Shown here: positions 45,815 through 56,773 of the stretch, one piece after another | How positions within the stretch are numbered: the first letter of the stretch is position 1 | Layout of the letters: the number at the start of each line of letters is the position of its first letter | NCBI RefSeq assembly: GCF_009909145.1 | Contig: NZ_JAAAPJ010000011.1 | Span: 124,001-188,000, forward strand | Source of the DNA: Corallococcus silvisoli | GTDB lineage: Bacteria > Myxococcota > Myxococcia > Myxococcales > Myxococcaceae | Reading direction: 5' to 3' | DNA: 64,000 bases | The notes under the pieces: generated by a model | What the model was told of the DNA's origin: nothing | The model's database searches: none | What the model saw: only the letters and a program-made list of their open reading frames with translations | Program-made: the position numbers and the translations under genes

Positions 45815-47407
45815 ATGATGAAGAAGACCGTGAGCACCTGGGCGGTGCTGCTGCCGCTCGCGCTGGTGCTGGCCACCCGGGCCTCCGGGGCCGACTCGCC
45901 GACACCGCCCGCCGACACGGTCCGGCTCACGATCCTCCACCTCAATGACGTCTACCAGTTCCAGCCCACCGCCCAGAACCGGGGCGGGCTGTCGCGCGTG
46001 GCCACGCTGCGCCAGCAGGCGCTGAAGGAGTCGCCGCACGTCCTCACGCTGCTGGCGGGCGACACCCTCTCCCCGTCGGTGGAGTCGTCCGCGGAGGTGG
46101 CGGGCGAGGCGCTCAAGGGCAAGCAGATGATCGACGCGTGGAACGCGCTCGGCCTGGACTACTCCACGGTGGGCAACCACGAGTTCGACTTCGGGGACGA
46201 CGTGCTGCGCGCGCGCATCCACCAGTCCCGCTTCCCGTGGCTGGGCGCCAACGTGCTGAGCAAGAAGTCGGGGCAGGTGTTCGACGGGCTCAAGGCGTGG
46301 GACCTGCGCGACGTCGGCGGCGTGAAGGTGGGCCTCTTCGGCGTGGTGCTGCCGGAGACGCAGAACTCGTCCAAGCCGGGCAAGGACACGCGCATCACGC
46401 CGTTCTGCGAGGCGGCGAAGCGCTCCGTGGACGAGCTGCGGGCCGCGGGCGCGCAGCTCGTGGTGGGGCTCACGCACCTCTCGGTGGAGCAGGACCGCGA
46501 GCTGGCCAAGTGCGTGCGCGTGGACCTCATCATCGGCGGGCACGACCACGACCGCGTGGAGGAGACGGTCGCGGGCACGCCCATCTTCAAGCTGGACGAG
46601 GACGCCATCGACCTGGGCCGGCTCACGCTGGACCTGGACGCGAAGACGGGCGCGGTGAAGAAGCTGGCGTGGAAGGTGATTCCCATCACCTCCAAGGTCC
46701 CCAACGACGCGGCGTTCGATGAGCAGATGAAGCCCTACGCGCCGCTGCTGGCCACGCTGGCGGAGGGGATTGGCCGCTCGCCCGTGGCGCTGGATGCGCG
46801 CAGCGCGCAGAACCGGCTGGGGGAGACGAACCTGGGCTCGTTCCTGGCGGATGCGTTCCGCGAGGCCACGGGCGCGGAGGTGGCGCTCGTCAACGGAGGC
46901 GCCGTCCGCGCGGACCGGGTGCTGCCCGCCGGGAGGATGACCCGGCGCGAGCTGTACTCGCTCATGCCCTACCGCAACGAGCTGGTCGTGCTGGATGTGA
47001 AGGGCGCCACGCTGCGCGCGGCGCTGGAGAATGGCGTCAGCCTGAACAGCGTGGATGGCAAGCCTCCGGGCCGATTCCCGCAGGTGTCCGGCCTGCGCTT
47101 CACCTACGACCTGCGCAAGGCGCCGGGCGAGCGCGTGACGAAGGTGGAGGTGAAGGGACGGCCGTTGGACGACGCGGCGGTGTACCGGCTGGCCACGTTG
47201 AGCTTCGTGGCCGCGGGCAACGACGGCTACACGATGCTCAAGGACGTGCCCCTGCTCCCCATGAGCAAGGACATCCCCTCACCGTGGGACGTGCTCAGTC
47301 GAGCCTTCAGCACGGGCAAGCCCGCGCCCCGCGCGAAGCCCCAGGGGCGCATCGCGCTGGTGGGGGCGCCTCCGGGCGGAGTCCACGTGACGCCGTCCAT
47401 GAAGTAG
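45815..47407 (+). CDS. Secreted 5'-nucleotidase/UDP-sugar hydrolase-type protein
   Basis: Encodes 530 residues from the ATG at 45815 (MMKKTVSTWAVLLPLALVL); an in-frame TTG precedes it. The signal peptide ends near ATRASGADS, without a lipobox, so the product is periplasmic or secreted. Calcineurin-like motifs are HLNDVYQF, LAGDTLSPS, GNHEFDFGDD and IGGHDHDRVEE; the 5'-nucleotidase C-terminal domain follows (LGSFLADAFREATG, LVNGGAVRADRV). It likely scavenges phosphate and nucleosides from extracellular nucleotides. The other family member at 6607-8406 is lipid-anchored. Monocistronic; convergent with the YdcF gene. Confidence 0.92.
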   Translation: MMKKTVSTWAVLLPLALVLATRASGADSPTPPADTVRLTILHLNDVYQFQPTAQNRGGLSRVATLRQQALKESPHVLTLLAGDTLSPSVESSAEVAGEALKGKQMIDAWNALGLDYSTVGNHEFDFGDDVLRARIHQSRFPWLGANVLSKKSGQVFDGLKAWDLRDVGGVKVGLFGVVLPETQNSSKPGKDTRITPFCEAAKRSVDELRAAGAQLVVGLTHLSVEQDRELAKCVRVDLIIGGHDHDRVEETVAGTPIFKLDEDAIDLGRLTLDLDAKTGAVKKLAWKVIPITSKVPNDAAFDEQMKPYAPLLATLAEGIGRSPVALDARSAQNRLGETNLGSFLADAFREATGAEVALVNGGAVRADRVLPAGRMTRRELYSLMPYRNELVVLDVKGATLRAALENGVSLNSVDGKPPGRFPQVSGLRFTYDLRKAPGERVTKVEVKGRPLDDAAVYRLATLSFVAAGNDGYTMLKDVPLLPMSKDIPSPWDVLSRAFSTGKPAPRAKPQGRIALVGAPPGGVHVTPSMK

Positions 47408-47416
47408 CGGGCCACG

Positions 47417-47438
47417 CGCCCGCGCCGGTGCGCGGGCG
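47417..47438. terminator. Bidirectional terminator hairpin
   Basis: CGCCCGCG (47417-47424) and CGCGGGCG (47431-47438) form a perfect 8-bp stem with a 6-nt loop, in the 53-bp gap between the convergent nucleotidase and YdcF genes. No T-run on either strand. Confidence 0.45.
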
Positions 47439-47460
47439 GACCGCTTCGAGCCCCCCGTCC

Positions 47461-48240
47461 CTACCGCCAGGGCGTGGTCCAGCCACGCAGCCGGTACACG
47501 ACCCTCCCCGCCAGCTCGCGCAGCATGTCCGTGCTCTGGCTGAGGCCTCCGGCCCGCGGCAACCAGCTCATGCTCCCCAGGGGCAGGGACGAGGAGCGGA
47601 TGTCCACCGCGAGCGTGTCCGCCCGCAGCCCCACCGCCGCGTAGCAGCCGGCCGCGCGCGGCAGGTGCGCGGCGCTCGTCACCAGCAGGAGCGACTTCCA
47701 GCCGTGCTCGCGCACCAGCGGCGCCGACTCCAGCGCGTTCTCACGGGTGTTGCGGCTGCGCCCCTCCTTCACGATGCGCTCGGGCGCGATGCCCCAGTGC
47801 TCCAACTGCGCGGCCAGCACGTCCGCCTCCACCAGCGCCTCGGGCCTCGTGTCCAGGGTGCCGGCCGAGATCAGCACCTGCTTCGCGCGGCCGTCATGCA
47901 GCAGCTCGAACGTCCGCATCATCCGCTCCGGCGCGGCGTTGTACTCCGGCTGGCCTGAGCGCTCGGTGGCCGCCGCATCCAACCCGCCGCCCAGCAGGAT
48001 GACCGCGTCGTACACGGTGTCCGGCCGCCAGGTGCTCACCGCGGCCGCCTCCGTCGCGCGCGTCAGCACCGCCACCGTGGGCTCGATGGAGAACGCATAC
48101 AGCACGACCCCCGCCGCCACCTGACAGCCCACCGACAGGCGCTTCCACCGGCGCAGCAGCAGGCCCGCGACGCCCAGGAGCAGCCCCCAGGTGAGCGGCG
48201 AGAGCAGCAGATCCAAGAGCTTGGACAGGACGAGGAACAT
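47461..48240 (-). CDS. YdcF/SanA-family membrane protein (DUF218)
   Basis: Encodes 259 residues from the ATG at 48240 (MFLVLSKLLDLLLSPLTWGLLLGV). Two hydrophobic segments at the N-terminus (residues 3-25 and about 36-52) anchor a DUF218 domain. The domain is marked by YDAVILLGGGLD, QVLISAGTLDT, VKEGRSRNTRENA and LLLVTSAAHLPRAAGCY. Family members such as ElyC and SanA affect envelope biogenesis; the enzymatic activity, if any, is unsettled. It lies 14 bp after the stop of the PEGA kinase gene on the same strand, so the two may be co-transcribed. Confidence 0.87.
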   Translation of the reverse strand: MFLVLSKLLDLLLSPLTWGLLLGVAGLLLRRWKRLSVGCQVAAGVVLYAFSIEPTVAVLTRATEAAAVSTWRPDTVYDAVILLGGGLDAAATERSGQPEYNAAPERMMRTFELLHDGRAKQVLISAGTLDTRPEALVEADVLAAQLEHWGIAPERIVKEGRSRNTRENALESAPLVREHGWKSLLLVTSAAHLPRAAGCYAAVGLRADTLAVDIRSSSLPLGSMSWLPRAGGLSQSTDMLRELAGRVVYRLRGWTTPWR

Positions 48241-48254
48241 CGCCGCTCGCCGCG

Positions 48255-50090
48255 CTACCGGGCCGACCGGGAGTTGAGATACCGGCGCGCCTCGTCCGCC
48301 CCCGCGCCTCGCGGACGCAGGTCCAGATAGCGCTCGTAGCCCTCCCGGGCCATGGCGTCCCGGTCCGTCCGCGCCCCCACGCGCCCCAGGCCCAGGTGGC
48401 ACTCCGCGGCCGTCGCCTTCAGCTCCAGGCAGCGCCAGAACTCCTCACCCGCCTGGGATGTCTTGCCGGCCACGAGCAGCTCCTGGCCCAGCGTGTACGC
48501 CGCGCCCGCCGCGGGGGACTGCGCCATCCAATCCATCGCGTCGCGGCTCTCCTTCCGGAGGCTCACCGGACTCCGCTTGCGCTCCGGCACGTCCGGCGGC
48601 GAGTCCTTCACCCGCGGCTCCACCACCGGCTCGGGCGGAGGCGGCGGGGGCGGCAGCCGCTCCAGCGCCACCTGCACCCGCTCGGGGACCGCCGCCTCCG
48701 ACACGGAGGTCGTCCACGGCCGATACCCCACGAACCGCAACTCCAACTGATGGGACGCCTGCCCCGGGGCGACGCGGACGGTCATCGGCGTCATCCCGAC
48801 CTGCGTGCCGTCCCAGTGCACCGCCGCGCCGGGCGGATTCGTCACCACCTGGAGCTTGCGCACCGACGGCGCGGACACCTGCGGCAGCACCGCCTGCCCC
48901 ACGAAGAACAGCACCGCGACGGCGACGAGCGCCGGCCAGACCCAGCCGGGCACCACTCCGCTGGACTCCTCCGCGGCGGCCCCCACGAGCGCCCCGGGCA
49001 CATGGTCTTCCGGAAACGCGGTCGCGTGCGCGCGGTGCACCGACGACGCCCGCGACGGCTCCTCCGGCCCCCCGCCCCCTCCCTCCCCCGTCCACACCGC
49101 GACCTGACGCAGGAAGGACTCCGGGATGCGCGGCGGCTGCCCCGCGAGCTTCAGCTCCTCCTCGAAGAGCCAGCCCATCAGGTGGCGCAGCGTGGACGCG
49201 GGGAACAGCGGCGCCCGGTACGCCAGCCACTCCGCCAGCGCGCGCTGGAAGTCCTCCGCGCTGAGGAAGCGATCCTCGCGCTTCAGCGCCAGCGCCCGCG
49301 ACACCAGGGCCCCCAGGGACGGGTCCAGGTCCGGCGCGTACGTCTGCGCGGGCGTGAGGTGGCCCTTCGCGATGCGCTCCATCACCTCGCGCGTGTCCCC
49401 TTCCACGGGCCTGCGGCCGGTGAGCAGCTCGAAGAGCACCACGCCCGCCGTGTACACATCCGAGCGCGCGTCCACCGCCTCCGCCCGCGTCTGCTCCGGG
49501 GACAGGTAGAGGTACTTGCCGCGCACCACGCCGGCCTCCGTCTCCGGCCGCCCGGACAGCTGCGCCTTCGCGATGCCGAAGTCGGTGAGCTTCACCTCTC
49601 CCTCGTGGCTCACCAGGACGTTGTCCGGCGACACGTCGCGGTGCACCAGCCCCAGCGCGCGGCCCTGCTCGTCGCGGCGCGTGTGCGCGTGGTGCAGGCC
49701 CTTGCAGACCTCGATGAGCAGCTGCACCGCCAGCGGCGCCGGCAGGTGCGACAGGCCCTTCAGCTTCGAGCGCTTGAGCACCTTCGACAGGGGCTGCCCG
49801 TCCACCCACTCCATGGCCAGGAAGTACTCCCCTTCCTCCTGCCCGAAGTCGAAGACCTGGACGATGTTGCCGTGCGACAGCCCCATGGAGATGCGCGCTT
49901 CGTTGAGGAACATCTGCACGAAGGCGGGGTCCTGCGCGAACGGATCCCTCACGCGCTTGATGACCACGGACCGGGACACCCCCTGCGCCACGGTGAAGCG
50001 CGCGCGGTGCACCACGGCCATCCCGCCCGCGCCCAGGCGCTCCTGCAGCTCGTACTTCCCGAAGCGCGTCGTGGGCCCACCCGTCGTCAC
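48255..50090 (-). CDS. Membrane-bound Ser/Thr protein kinase with PEGA domain
   Basis: Encodes 611 residues, taking the GTG at 50090; the start is uncertain because no good ribosome-binding site is seen. The kinase domain spans about 10-280: glycine loop LGAGGMAVVHRARF, catalytic Lys in VVIKRV, LVHRDVSPDNVLV, TDFGIAKAQ and APE-like LSPEQTRAEAVDARSDVY. A transmembrane helix (VWPALVAVAVLFFVGQAVL, near 385-405) precedes a PEGA domain (VVTNPPGAAVHWDGTQVG) and a Pro-rich linker, then a C-terminal TPR-like region. The extracytoplasmic PEGA part may sense envelope state. Kinase residues are intact. Adjacent to nadK upstream and a YdcF gene downstream. Confidence 0.9.
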   Translation of the reverse strand: MTTGGPTTRFGKYELQERLGAGGMAVVHRARFTVAQGVSRSVVIKRVRDPFAQDPAFVQMFLNEARISMGLSHGNIVQVFDFGQEEGEYFLAMEWVDGQPLSKVLKRSKLKGLSHLPAPLAVQLLIEVCKGLHHAHTRRDEQGRALGLVHRDVSPDNVLVSHEGEVKLTDFGIAKAQLSGRPETEAGVVRGKYLYLSPEQTRAEAVDARSDVYTAGVVLFELLTGRRPVEGDTREVMERIAKGHLTPAQTYAPDLDPSLGALVSRALALKREDRFLSAEDFQRALAEWLAYRAPLFPASTLRHLMGWLFEEELKLAGQPPRIPESFLRQVAVWTGEGGGGGPEEPSRASSVHRAHATAFPEDHVPGALVGAAAEESSGVVPGWVWPALVAVAVLFFVGQAVLPQVSAPSVRKLQVVTNPPGAAVHWDGTQVGMTPMTVRVAPGQASHQLELRFVGYRPWTTSVSEAAVPERVQVALERLPPPPPPPEPVVEPRVKDSPPDVPERKRSPVSLRKESRDAMDWMAQSPAAGAAYTLGQELLVAGKTSQAGEEFWRCLELKATAAECHLGLGRVGARTDRDAMAREGYERYLDLRPRGAGADEARRYLNSRSAR

Positions 50091-50142
50091 GGGCTGGACG
50101 CTACCCCAGCGCTCGCCCCGGAGGGGAGCCCCACCCCGTCCG

Positions 50143-50988
50143 TCAGCGCTCGCCCCAGTGGAGCTTCTGACGGAGGATGGTGAAGTAGGCCACGCCGGGG
50201 TTGCGCACCAGGGCCACGCGGTTGGGCGAGCGCACCACCTCGATGCAGTCGCCGCCCTGCAGCGAGTGCCCCGTCTGTCCATCCAGCGTGAGGTACGTGT
50301 CCGCCGTCTCGCTCTTCAGCGTGACGCGAATCGTGCGGTCCGCCGGCACCACGATGGAGCGCTGGGTGAGCGCGTGCGAGCAGATGGGCGACAGGATGGT
50401 GCAGTCCACCGAGGGGTGCACGATGGGCCCGCCCGCGGACAGCGAGTACGCCGTGGAGCCGGTGGGCGTGGCCAGGATGACGCCGTCCGCCTTGTAGGTG
50501 GTGATGGGCACCCCGTCGATGGACGTCTCGTGGTCCGCGATGCGCGCGAGCGCGCCCTTGTTGATGACCACGTCGTTGAGGACCTCGTCCTCGATGAGGA
50601 CCTTGCCCCCGCGCAGGAGCCGGCACGACAGCTTCATCCGCGAGTCCACGTGGAAGTTCCCCGCCAGCACGTCGTCCAGCCGGCTGAAGAGCTCCTCCAC
50701 GGACACTTCCGTCATGAAGCCCAGGCTGCCCAGGTTCACGCCGATGATGGGCACGTCGCGGCCCCCCAACAGCCGCGCCGCGTAGATGAGGGTGCCGTCC
50801 CCGCCCAGCACCACCACCAGGTCCGCGCGCGACGCCAGCTCCCGGTCCTCCATGCGCGGCCAGTTCAGCGCGTGCGCCAGGGCGCGGTCCGCCAGGACGG
50901 TCAGGTCCGGGTGCCGTTCGTGGATCTCCGCCGCCAGGGCCACGGCCTGCGGGGTGTCTCGCTTCGCGACGATGGCCAGGGTCTTCAC
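50143..50988 (-). CDS. nadK: NAD kinase
   Basis: Encodes 281 residues. The enzyme phosphorylates NAD to NADP, the only route to NADP in most bacteria. Motifs are VVVLGGDGTLIYAARL (GGDGT catalytic), GVNLGSLGFMTEV, DVVINKGALARI, ATPTGSTAYSLSAGGPIVHP (NE/D and Gly-rich) and VPADRTIRVTL. MKTLAIVAKRDTPQAV at the N-terminus is the usual Rossmann-like strand. Length is close to E. coli NadK (292). Transcribed toward the PEGA kinase gene with 52 bp between them, and divergent from rarA. Confidence 0.97.
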   Translation of the reverse strand: MKTLAIVAKRDTPQAVALAAEIHERHPDLTVLADRALAHALNWPRMEDRELASRADLVVVLGGDGTLIYAARLLGGRDVPIIGVNLGSLGFMTEVSVEELFSRLDDVLAGNFHVDSRMKLSCRLLRGGKVLIEDEVLNDVVINKGALARIADHETSIDGVPITTYKADGVILATPTGSTAYSLSAGGPIVHPSVDCTILSPICSHALTQRSIVVPADRTIRVTLKSETADTYLTLDGQTGHSLQGGDCIEVVRSPNRVALVRNPGVAYFTILRQKLHWGER

Positions 50989-51109
50989 GCCCCCCAGGTT
51001 CTAGTCCAGCCCGCCAGCCAGCCCTCCAAGGAAAATGACGCACCTGCCCAGCCCCGGACATCACAAGGGGGCGCGACAGGGAGATTTGGACGCTAGGTTT
51101 GCGGACCCC

Positions 51110-52447
51110 ATGGACCTCTTCGACCACGCCAGCCAGAAGGAACAGGCCGTCCTGGCGCCGCTCGCCGAGCGCATGCGCCCCACCTCGCTCAGCGAGTACC
51201 TGGGCCAGGAGCACCTCACCGGGGAGGGCCGCTTCCTGCGCCGCGCCCTGGAGAGCGACCAGGTGCCCAGCCTCATCCTCTGGGGCCCGCCCGGCACGGG
51301 CAAGACGACGCTCGCCCAGCTCGTCGCGCGCTCCACCGGCGCCGCCTTCGAGACCATGTCCGCGGTGCTCGCGGGCGTGAAGGACATCCGCGAGACGGTG
51401 GCCCGCGCGCAGGACCGCTGGAAGCTCCACCGCCAGCGCACGCTGCTCTTCATCGACGAAATCCACCGCTTCAACAAGTCGCAGCAGGACGCGCTGCTCC
51501 CCCACGTGGAGAAGGGCACCGTCACGCTGATTGGCGCCACCACGGAGAACCCCTCGTTCGAGGTGAACGCCGCGCTCCTCTCCCGCTGCCGCGTCATCAC
51601 CCTGCGCGGGCTAGAGCAGGAGGAGCTCATCGCGGTGATGCGCCACGCGGTGGCGGACCCGCGCGGCCTGGGCGGCAAGGTGACGGTGGACGACGCGGCG
51701 CTGGAGTTCATCGCGGACGCGGCCGGTGGCGACGCGCGCAAGGCCCTCACCGCGCTGGAGGCCGCGGCGGCCTACGGCCGCACGGCGGTGGACCGCAAGG
51801 TGGCGGAGGAGGCGCTCCAGCAGAAGATGCTGCTCTACGACAAGGGCGGCGAGGAGCACTACAACGTCGTCAGCGCCTTCATCAAATCCATGCGCGGCAG
51901 CGACGTGGACGCGGCGCTGTACTGGATGACGCGGATGCTGGAGGCGGGCGAGGACCCCGTCTTCATCTTCCGCCGCATGGTCATCTTCGCGTCGGAGGAC
52001 GTGGGCAACGCGGACCCCCGCGCGCTGGGCGTGGCGGTGGACGCGCTGCGGGCCTTCCAGCTGATGGGCCTGCCCGAAGGGACCCTGCCCCTCACGCAGG
52101 CCGTGACGTACCTGGCGCTCGCGCCCAAGTCGAACGCCGTCATCGCCGCGTACGCGGCCGTGCGCGAGGCGGTGACGAAGGAGGGCGCGCTGCCGGTGCC
52201 CATGCACCTGCGCAACGCGCCCACCCAGCTGATGAAGTCGCTGGGCTACGGCGGCGGGTACAAGTACCCGCACAACTTCGAGGGCAACTACGTCCCGGAG
52301 GACTACCTGCCCGAAGCGCTGCGCTCGCGCTGCTTCTACACCCCGACGCAGAACGGCTTCGAGGCGGAGCTGTCCGAGCGCTACGAAGCCATCCAGCAGC
52401 AGCTCGCCGCCCGGCGCGGCGAGCGCGAGCCCGGAGAGGACGGCTGA
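51110..52447 (+). CDS. rarA: Replication-associated recombination protein RarA (MgsA)
   Basis: Encodes 445 residues from the ATG at 51110 (MDLFDHASQKEQAV); an in-frame ATG at 51035 adds 25 residues that do not resemble the family. RarA is a clamp-loader-like AAA+ ATPase acting at stalled forks. LAERMRPTSLSEYLGQEHL opens the domain, followed by Walker A GPPGTGKTTL, Walker B LLFIDEIHRFNKSQQD, GATTENPSFEVN and the arginine-finger region SRCRVITL. The tetramerisation region (SAFIKSMRGSDVDAALYWM, FASEDVGNADP) is complete. Stands alone, divergent from nadK. Confidence 0.95.
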   Translation: MDLFDHASQKEQAVLAPLAERMRPTSLSEYLGQEHLTGEGRFLRRALESDQVPSLILWGPPGTGKTTLAQLVARSTGAAFETMSAVLAGVKDIRETVARAQDRWKLHRQRTLLFIDEIHRFNKSQQDALLPHVEKGTVTLIGATTENPSFEVNAALLSRCRVITLRGLEQEELIAVMRHAVADPRGLGGKVTVDDAALEFIADAAGGDARKALTALEAAAAYGRTAVDRKVAEEALQQKMLLYDKGGEEHYNVVSAFIKSMRGSDVDAALYWMTRMLEAGEDPVFIFRRMVIFASEDVGNADPRALGVAVDALRAFQLMGLPEGTLPLTQAVTYLALAPKSNAVIAAYAAVREAVTKEGALPVPMHLRNAPTQLMKSLGYGGGYKYPHNFEGNYVPEDYLPEALRSRCFYTPTQNGFEAELSERYEAIQQQLAARRGEREPGEDG

Positions 52448-52475
52448 AGGCGCCGCCCCTCCCGGACAGGGCCCA

Positions 52476-53947
<1,472 letters not shown>

Positions 53948-53951
<4 letters not shown>

Positions 53952-55549
53952 GGCAACCTCTCGAGCTGCAGGGGAATGGGCAGGAAGACGGTGAAGCGGG
54001 AGCCCTGGCCGACGTGGGTGTCCACCTGGAAGGTGCCCCCGTGGTCCTGGACGATGCGATAGGCGATGGACAGGCCCAGGCCCGTGCCCTCGCCGGGAGG
54101 CTTGGTGGTGAAGGACGGCTCGAAGATGCGCGGCAGGTGGCGCTCCTCGATGCCCGTCCCGGTGTCCGTCACCGCGAAGAAGGTCCGGTCGCCCTCGCGC
54201 CCCGTCTCCAGGGACAGGCGCCCCTCGGCCTGGGGCAGCGACTGGAGGCCGTTCTGCAGCAGGTTGAGCACCACCTGCGCGAGCGTGCCGGGGTCGCCGT
54301 ACACCTTGGGGAGGCCGTCCTTGAGGCCCAGCGTCAGCTCCACCTTGGGCATGGACTTGAGCTGCGCGCGGAAGAGCACCGCCGCGTCCTCCACGCACTT
54401 GGACACGTCGAAGAGGCGGCGGTCCTCCACGCGGCTGTGCCGGCTGAACTTCAGCAGGCTCTCCACGATGCGCTTGCAGCGCAGCGCGCTCTCTTCAATC
54501 AGCTTCAGCGACTCCAGGTCGCCGTCGCTGCGGCCCGCGTCGCGCGACATGAGCTGCGCGAAGGCCAGGATGCCGCCCAGCGGGTTGTTGATTTCGTGGG
54601 CCACGCCGCCCGCCAGCTGCCCCACCGCGGCCATCTTCTCCGTCTCGATGAGCCGGCGCGTCATCGCCTGCTCCTCGGTGACGTCGCGGTAGGTGCACAC
54701 CGCGCGGTCGTCGCCGGAGAACGGATAGGCGGCCACCACGTAGCTGCGCCCGCCCTGCTGCACCTCGCCCCGCGCGCCCTTGCCGCTCTCCATCGCGGAG
54801 GGCAGCGGGCAGCCCGCGCACGGCGTGTCCCGGCCGAAGAGGTACTGGTGGCACGGGACGTCGGAGGGCACCTCTTCGATGGAGCGGCGGGCCACCTGCG
54901 CGTACGCGACGTTGGCCCGGCGCACCGCGAAGTCCCGCGCGCGCACCACCGCGAGCGGCGTCTCCATGCAGTCGAAGGACAGCTCCCATTCGCGCTTGGC
55001 CGCGGACAGCAGGCGCGTGCGCACCGCGACGCGCTCCTCCAGGTCCGCGTTGAGCTGCTTGAGCTCCGCGTTCTGCTCCTGGGTGACGCGGTAGAGCCGG
55101 TCGTTCTCCGTGTGGAGCGCGTACTGCTCGAAGGCGCTCTTCACCGTGAGCACCAGGTGGCTGTCGTTCCAGGGCTTGGAGATGAAGCGGAAGATCTCGG
55201 AGCGGTTGATGGCCTCTTCGATGGCCTGCTGATCCGCCTGCCCCGTCAGCATGATGCGCTGGGCCCGGGGCTCCTGGAGCTTCACCTGGGTGAGGAACTC
55301 CACCCCGTTCATCCCCGGCATGCGGAAGTCGGAGATGACGACCTCCGGGCGGAACCGCTCCAGCGCGCGCAGGCCCGTCTCCGCGTCCGTCGCCGTCTCG
55401 ATGTCCCACTCACCACGTCGCAGCACCCGCCGGATGGACTTGAGGATGTTCTCCTCGTCGTCCACGAGCAGCAGCCGCCCTCGGGCGACCGGGTCCTGCG
55501 CCTGCGCTTGTGCCACCAGGGTTCCCATGGACTTTCCGGAGTCCGACAT
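53948..55549 (-). CDS. Hybrid histidine kinase with N-terminal receiver and Cys-rich PAS-like sensor
   Basis: Encodes 533 residues from the ATG at 55549 (MSDSGKSMGTL). A receiver lies at about 25-150 (LLVDDEENILKSIR, VVISDFRMPGMNG, FISKPWNDSH) and looks active. A coiled segment and a PAS-like domain follow (about 185-285), with Cys at CHQYLFGRDTPCAGCPL that could hold a metal, a cluster or a disulfide. The transmitter has the H-box GVAHEINNPLGGILAF, N-box LNLLQNGLQS and G-boxes TDTGTGIEE and GTGLGLSIA. No membrane segment is visible, so sensing is cytoplasmic. Linked by a 4-bp overlap to the NtrC-like regulator. The promoter region is rich in TGACCC repeats. Confidence 0.92.
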
Positions 55550-55620
55550 TTGCAATGGCCTTGCCAAACCGGAGATTTGGATAAACCCCGGGAATCACGC
55601 CCATTTTCCAGGACATGACA

Positions 55621-55697
55621 AAAAGGGTCAGGGTCATTATAGACCCTCCCCTTTCAAACGGGTCAAATCCGACCCCGGGTTTTTGACCCCTGGGTCA
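55621..55697 (-). promoter_or_regulatory. Histidine-kinase promoter with TGACCC repeats
   Basis: On the minus strand TATAAT (55641-55636) is exactly flanked by AGGGTC and GACCCT, a perfect 6-bp inverted repeat with the -10 box as its spacer. TTGACC (55666-55661) lies 19 bp upstream as a -35. TGACC or its complement GGTC(A) occurs about seven times within 77 bp. Also, on the minus strand the hairpin is followed by TTTTT near 55625-55620, so it might instead end transcription of the GGDEF gene, whose stop codon is inside this stretch. Confidence 0.6.
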
Positions 55698-56645
55698 GCC
55701 AGCCCGGGAGGGCGGCGCGGAGAACAGGGGCGCGGGGGGGTGCAGACAGACGCGGTCGCGGCCCTCGCGCTTGGCTCGGTAGAGGGCCTCGTCGGCGGTC
55801 ACCAGGAGCTGCTCGGGGGCGAGGATGGCGCGGTGGGGGAAGCTGGAGACGCCCAGCGAGGCGGTGACGCGCAGGGCCCCCTCCGGGCCGGCGTGCAGCT
55901 CCCGGACGCCCTTGAGGATGCGCTCGGCCACGGTGAGGGCGCCGGGCAGGTGGGTGCAGGGCAGCAGGATGGCGAACTCCTCCCCTCCGTAGCGGGCCAC
56001 CAGGTCCGTCTCCCGCACGCTGTGCTGGAGGGCGGCGGCCACTTCCCGCAGCACCCGGTCCCCGGCGCCGTGGCCGTGGGCGTCGTTGATGTTCTTGAAG
56101 TGGTCCAGGTCCACCAGGATGAGCGACAGGCTCTCGTCGTAGCGCTGCGCCCGGCGGAACTCCTCGCGCAGCCGCTCCTGGAAGTAGCGGTGGTTGTGCA
56201 CCTGGGTGAGCCCGTCCGTCACCGCCAGCCGCCGCAGCTCCTCCACCTGGGAGTGGAGTGACTTCCACTTGGAGTGCGCCTCCAGGCTCCGGTAGAGCCT
56301 CAGACGCAGCTCTTCCTCGTCCAAGGGGGTCAGAATCACCTCAGCACCCCGGCGCAGGGCGGTGAAGCGAAGGACCCGCGCTTCCGGGGGTGCCAGGACG
56401 ACCACCGCGGGCCGGGGCGCGGGTTGGGGAGGGGTGAGGGCCTCCATCAGGTCGTGGGCCGCGGCGGGGTCCCCTTCGCCGGGGCAGAGCAGGACGCCGT
56501 CTACCTCCTGGGTCAGCCCCAGCGCCTCCTGGCTGGAGCGCGCCACCCGGAGCGCGAAGTCCTCCGGACCGAGCGCGCGCACCAGTTGTGGCAGCAACAT
56601 CTGCGAGTCATCCACCACCAGAAGCGAGTAGGGCTGGGCTTTCAC
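55695..56645 (-). CDS. Diguanylate cyclase with pseudo-receiver domain
   Basis: Encodes 316 residues. The N-terminal ~115 residues have receiver shape (LLVVDDSQMLLPQLV), but the phospho-acceptor position reads VDGVLLCPGEG (Cys/Pro instead of Asp) and the conserved Lys near LTPLDEEE is absent, so phosphorylation is unlikely. The GGDEF domain (about 145-300) is intact: DGLTQVHNHRYFQERL, LILVDLDHFKNINDAHGHGAGD, RYGGEEFAILL, with a canonical RxxD inhibitory site (RETD) five residues before GGEEF. It should make c-di-GMP with product inhibition, controlled by protein contact rather than phosphorylation. Divergent from the GT2 gene. Confidence 0.9.
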   Translation of the reverse strand: MKAQPYSLLVVDDSQMLLPQLVRALGPEDFALRVARSSQEALGLTQEVDGVLLCPGEGDPAAAHDLMEALTPPQPAPRPAVVVLAPPEARVLRFTALRRGAEVILTPLDEEELRLRLYRSLEAHSKWKSLHSQVEELRRLAVTDGLTQVHNHRYFQERLREEFRRAQRYDESLSLILVDLDHFKNINDAHGHGAGDRVLREVAAALQHSVRETDLVARYGGEEFAILLPCTHLPGALTVAERILKGVRELHAGPEGALRVTASLGVSSFPHRAILAPEQLLVTADEALYRAKREGRDRVCLHPPAPLFSAPPSRAG

Positions 56646-56773
56646 CGTGTCCCCGTAAAATGATGATTACGCGGTACTATAAGGGTTTGTCACGAGAAGG
56701 GCCATGGGGTTTGCCACCGGGTTGACCCTCTGGTACCGAGCGCCCGTTTCCTTCTGGATGGAACGCGCGCGAG

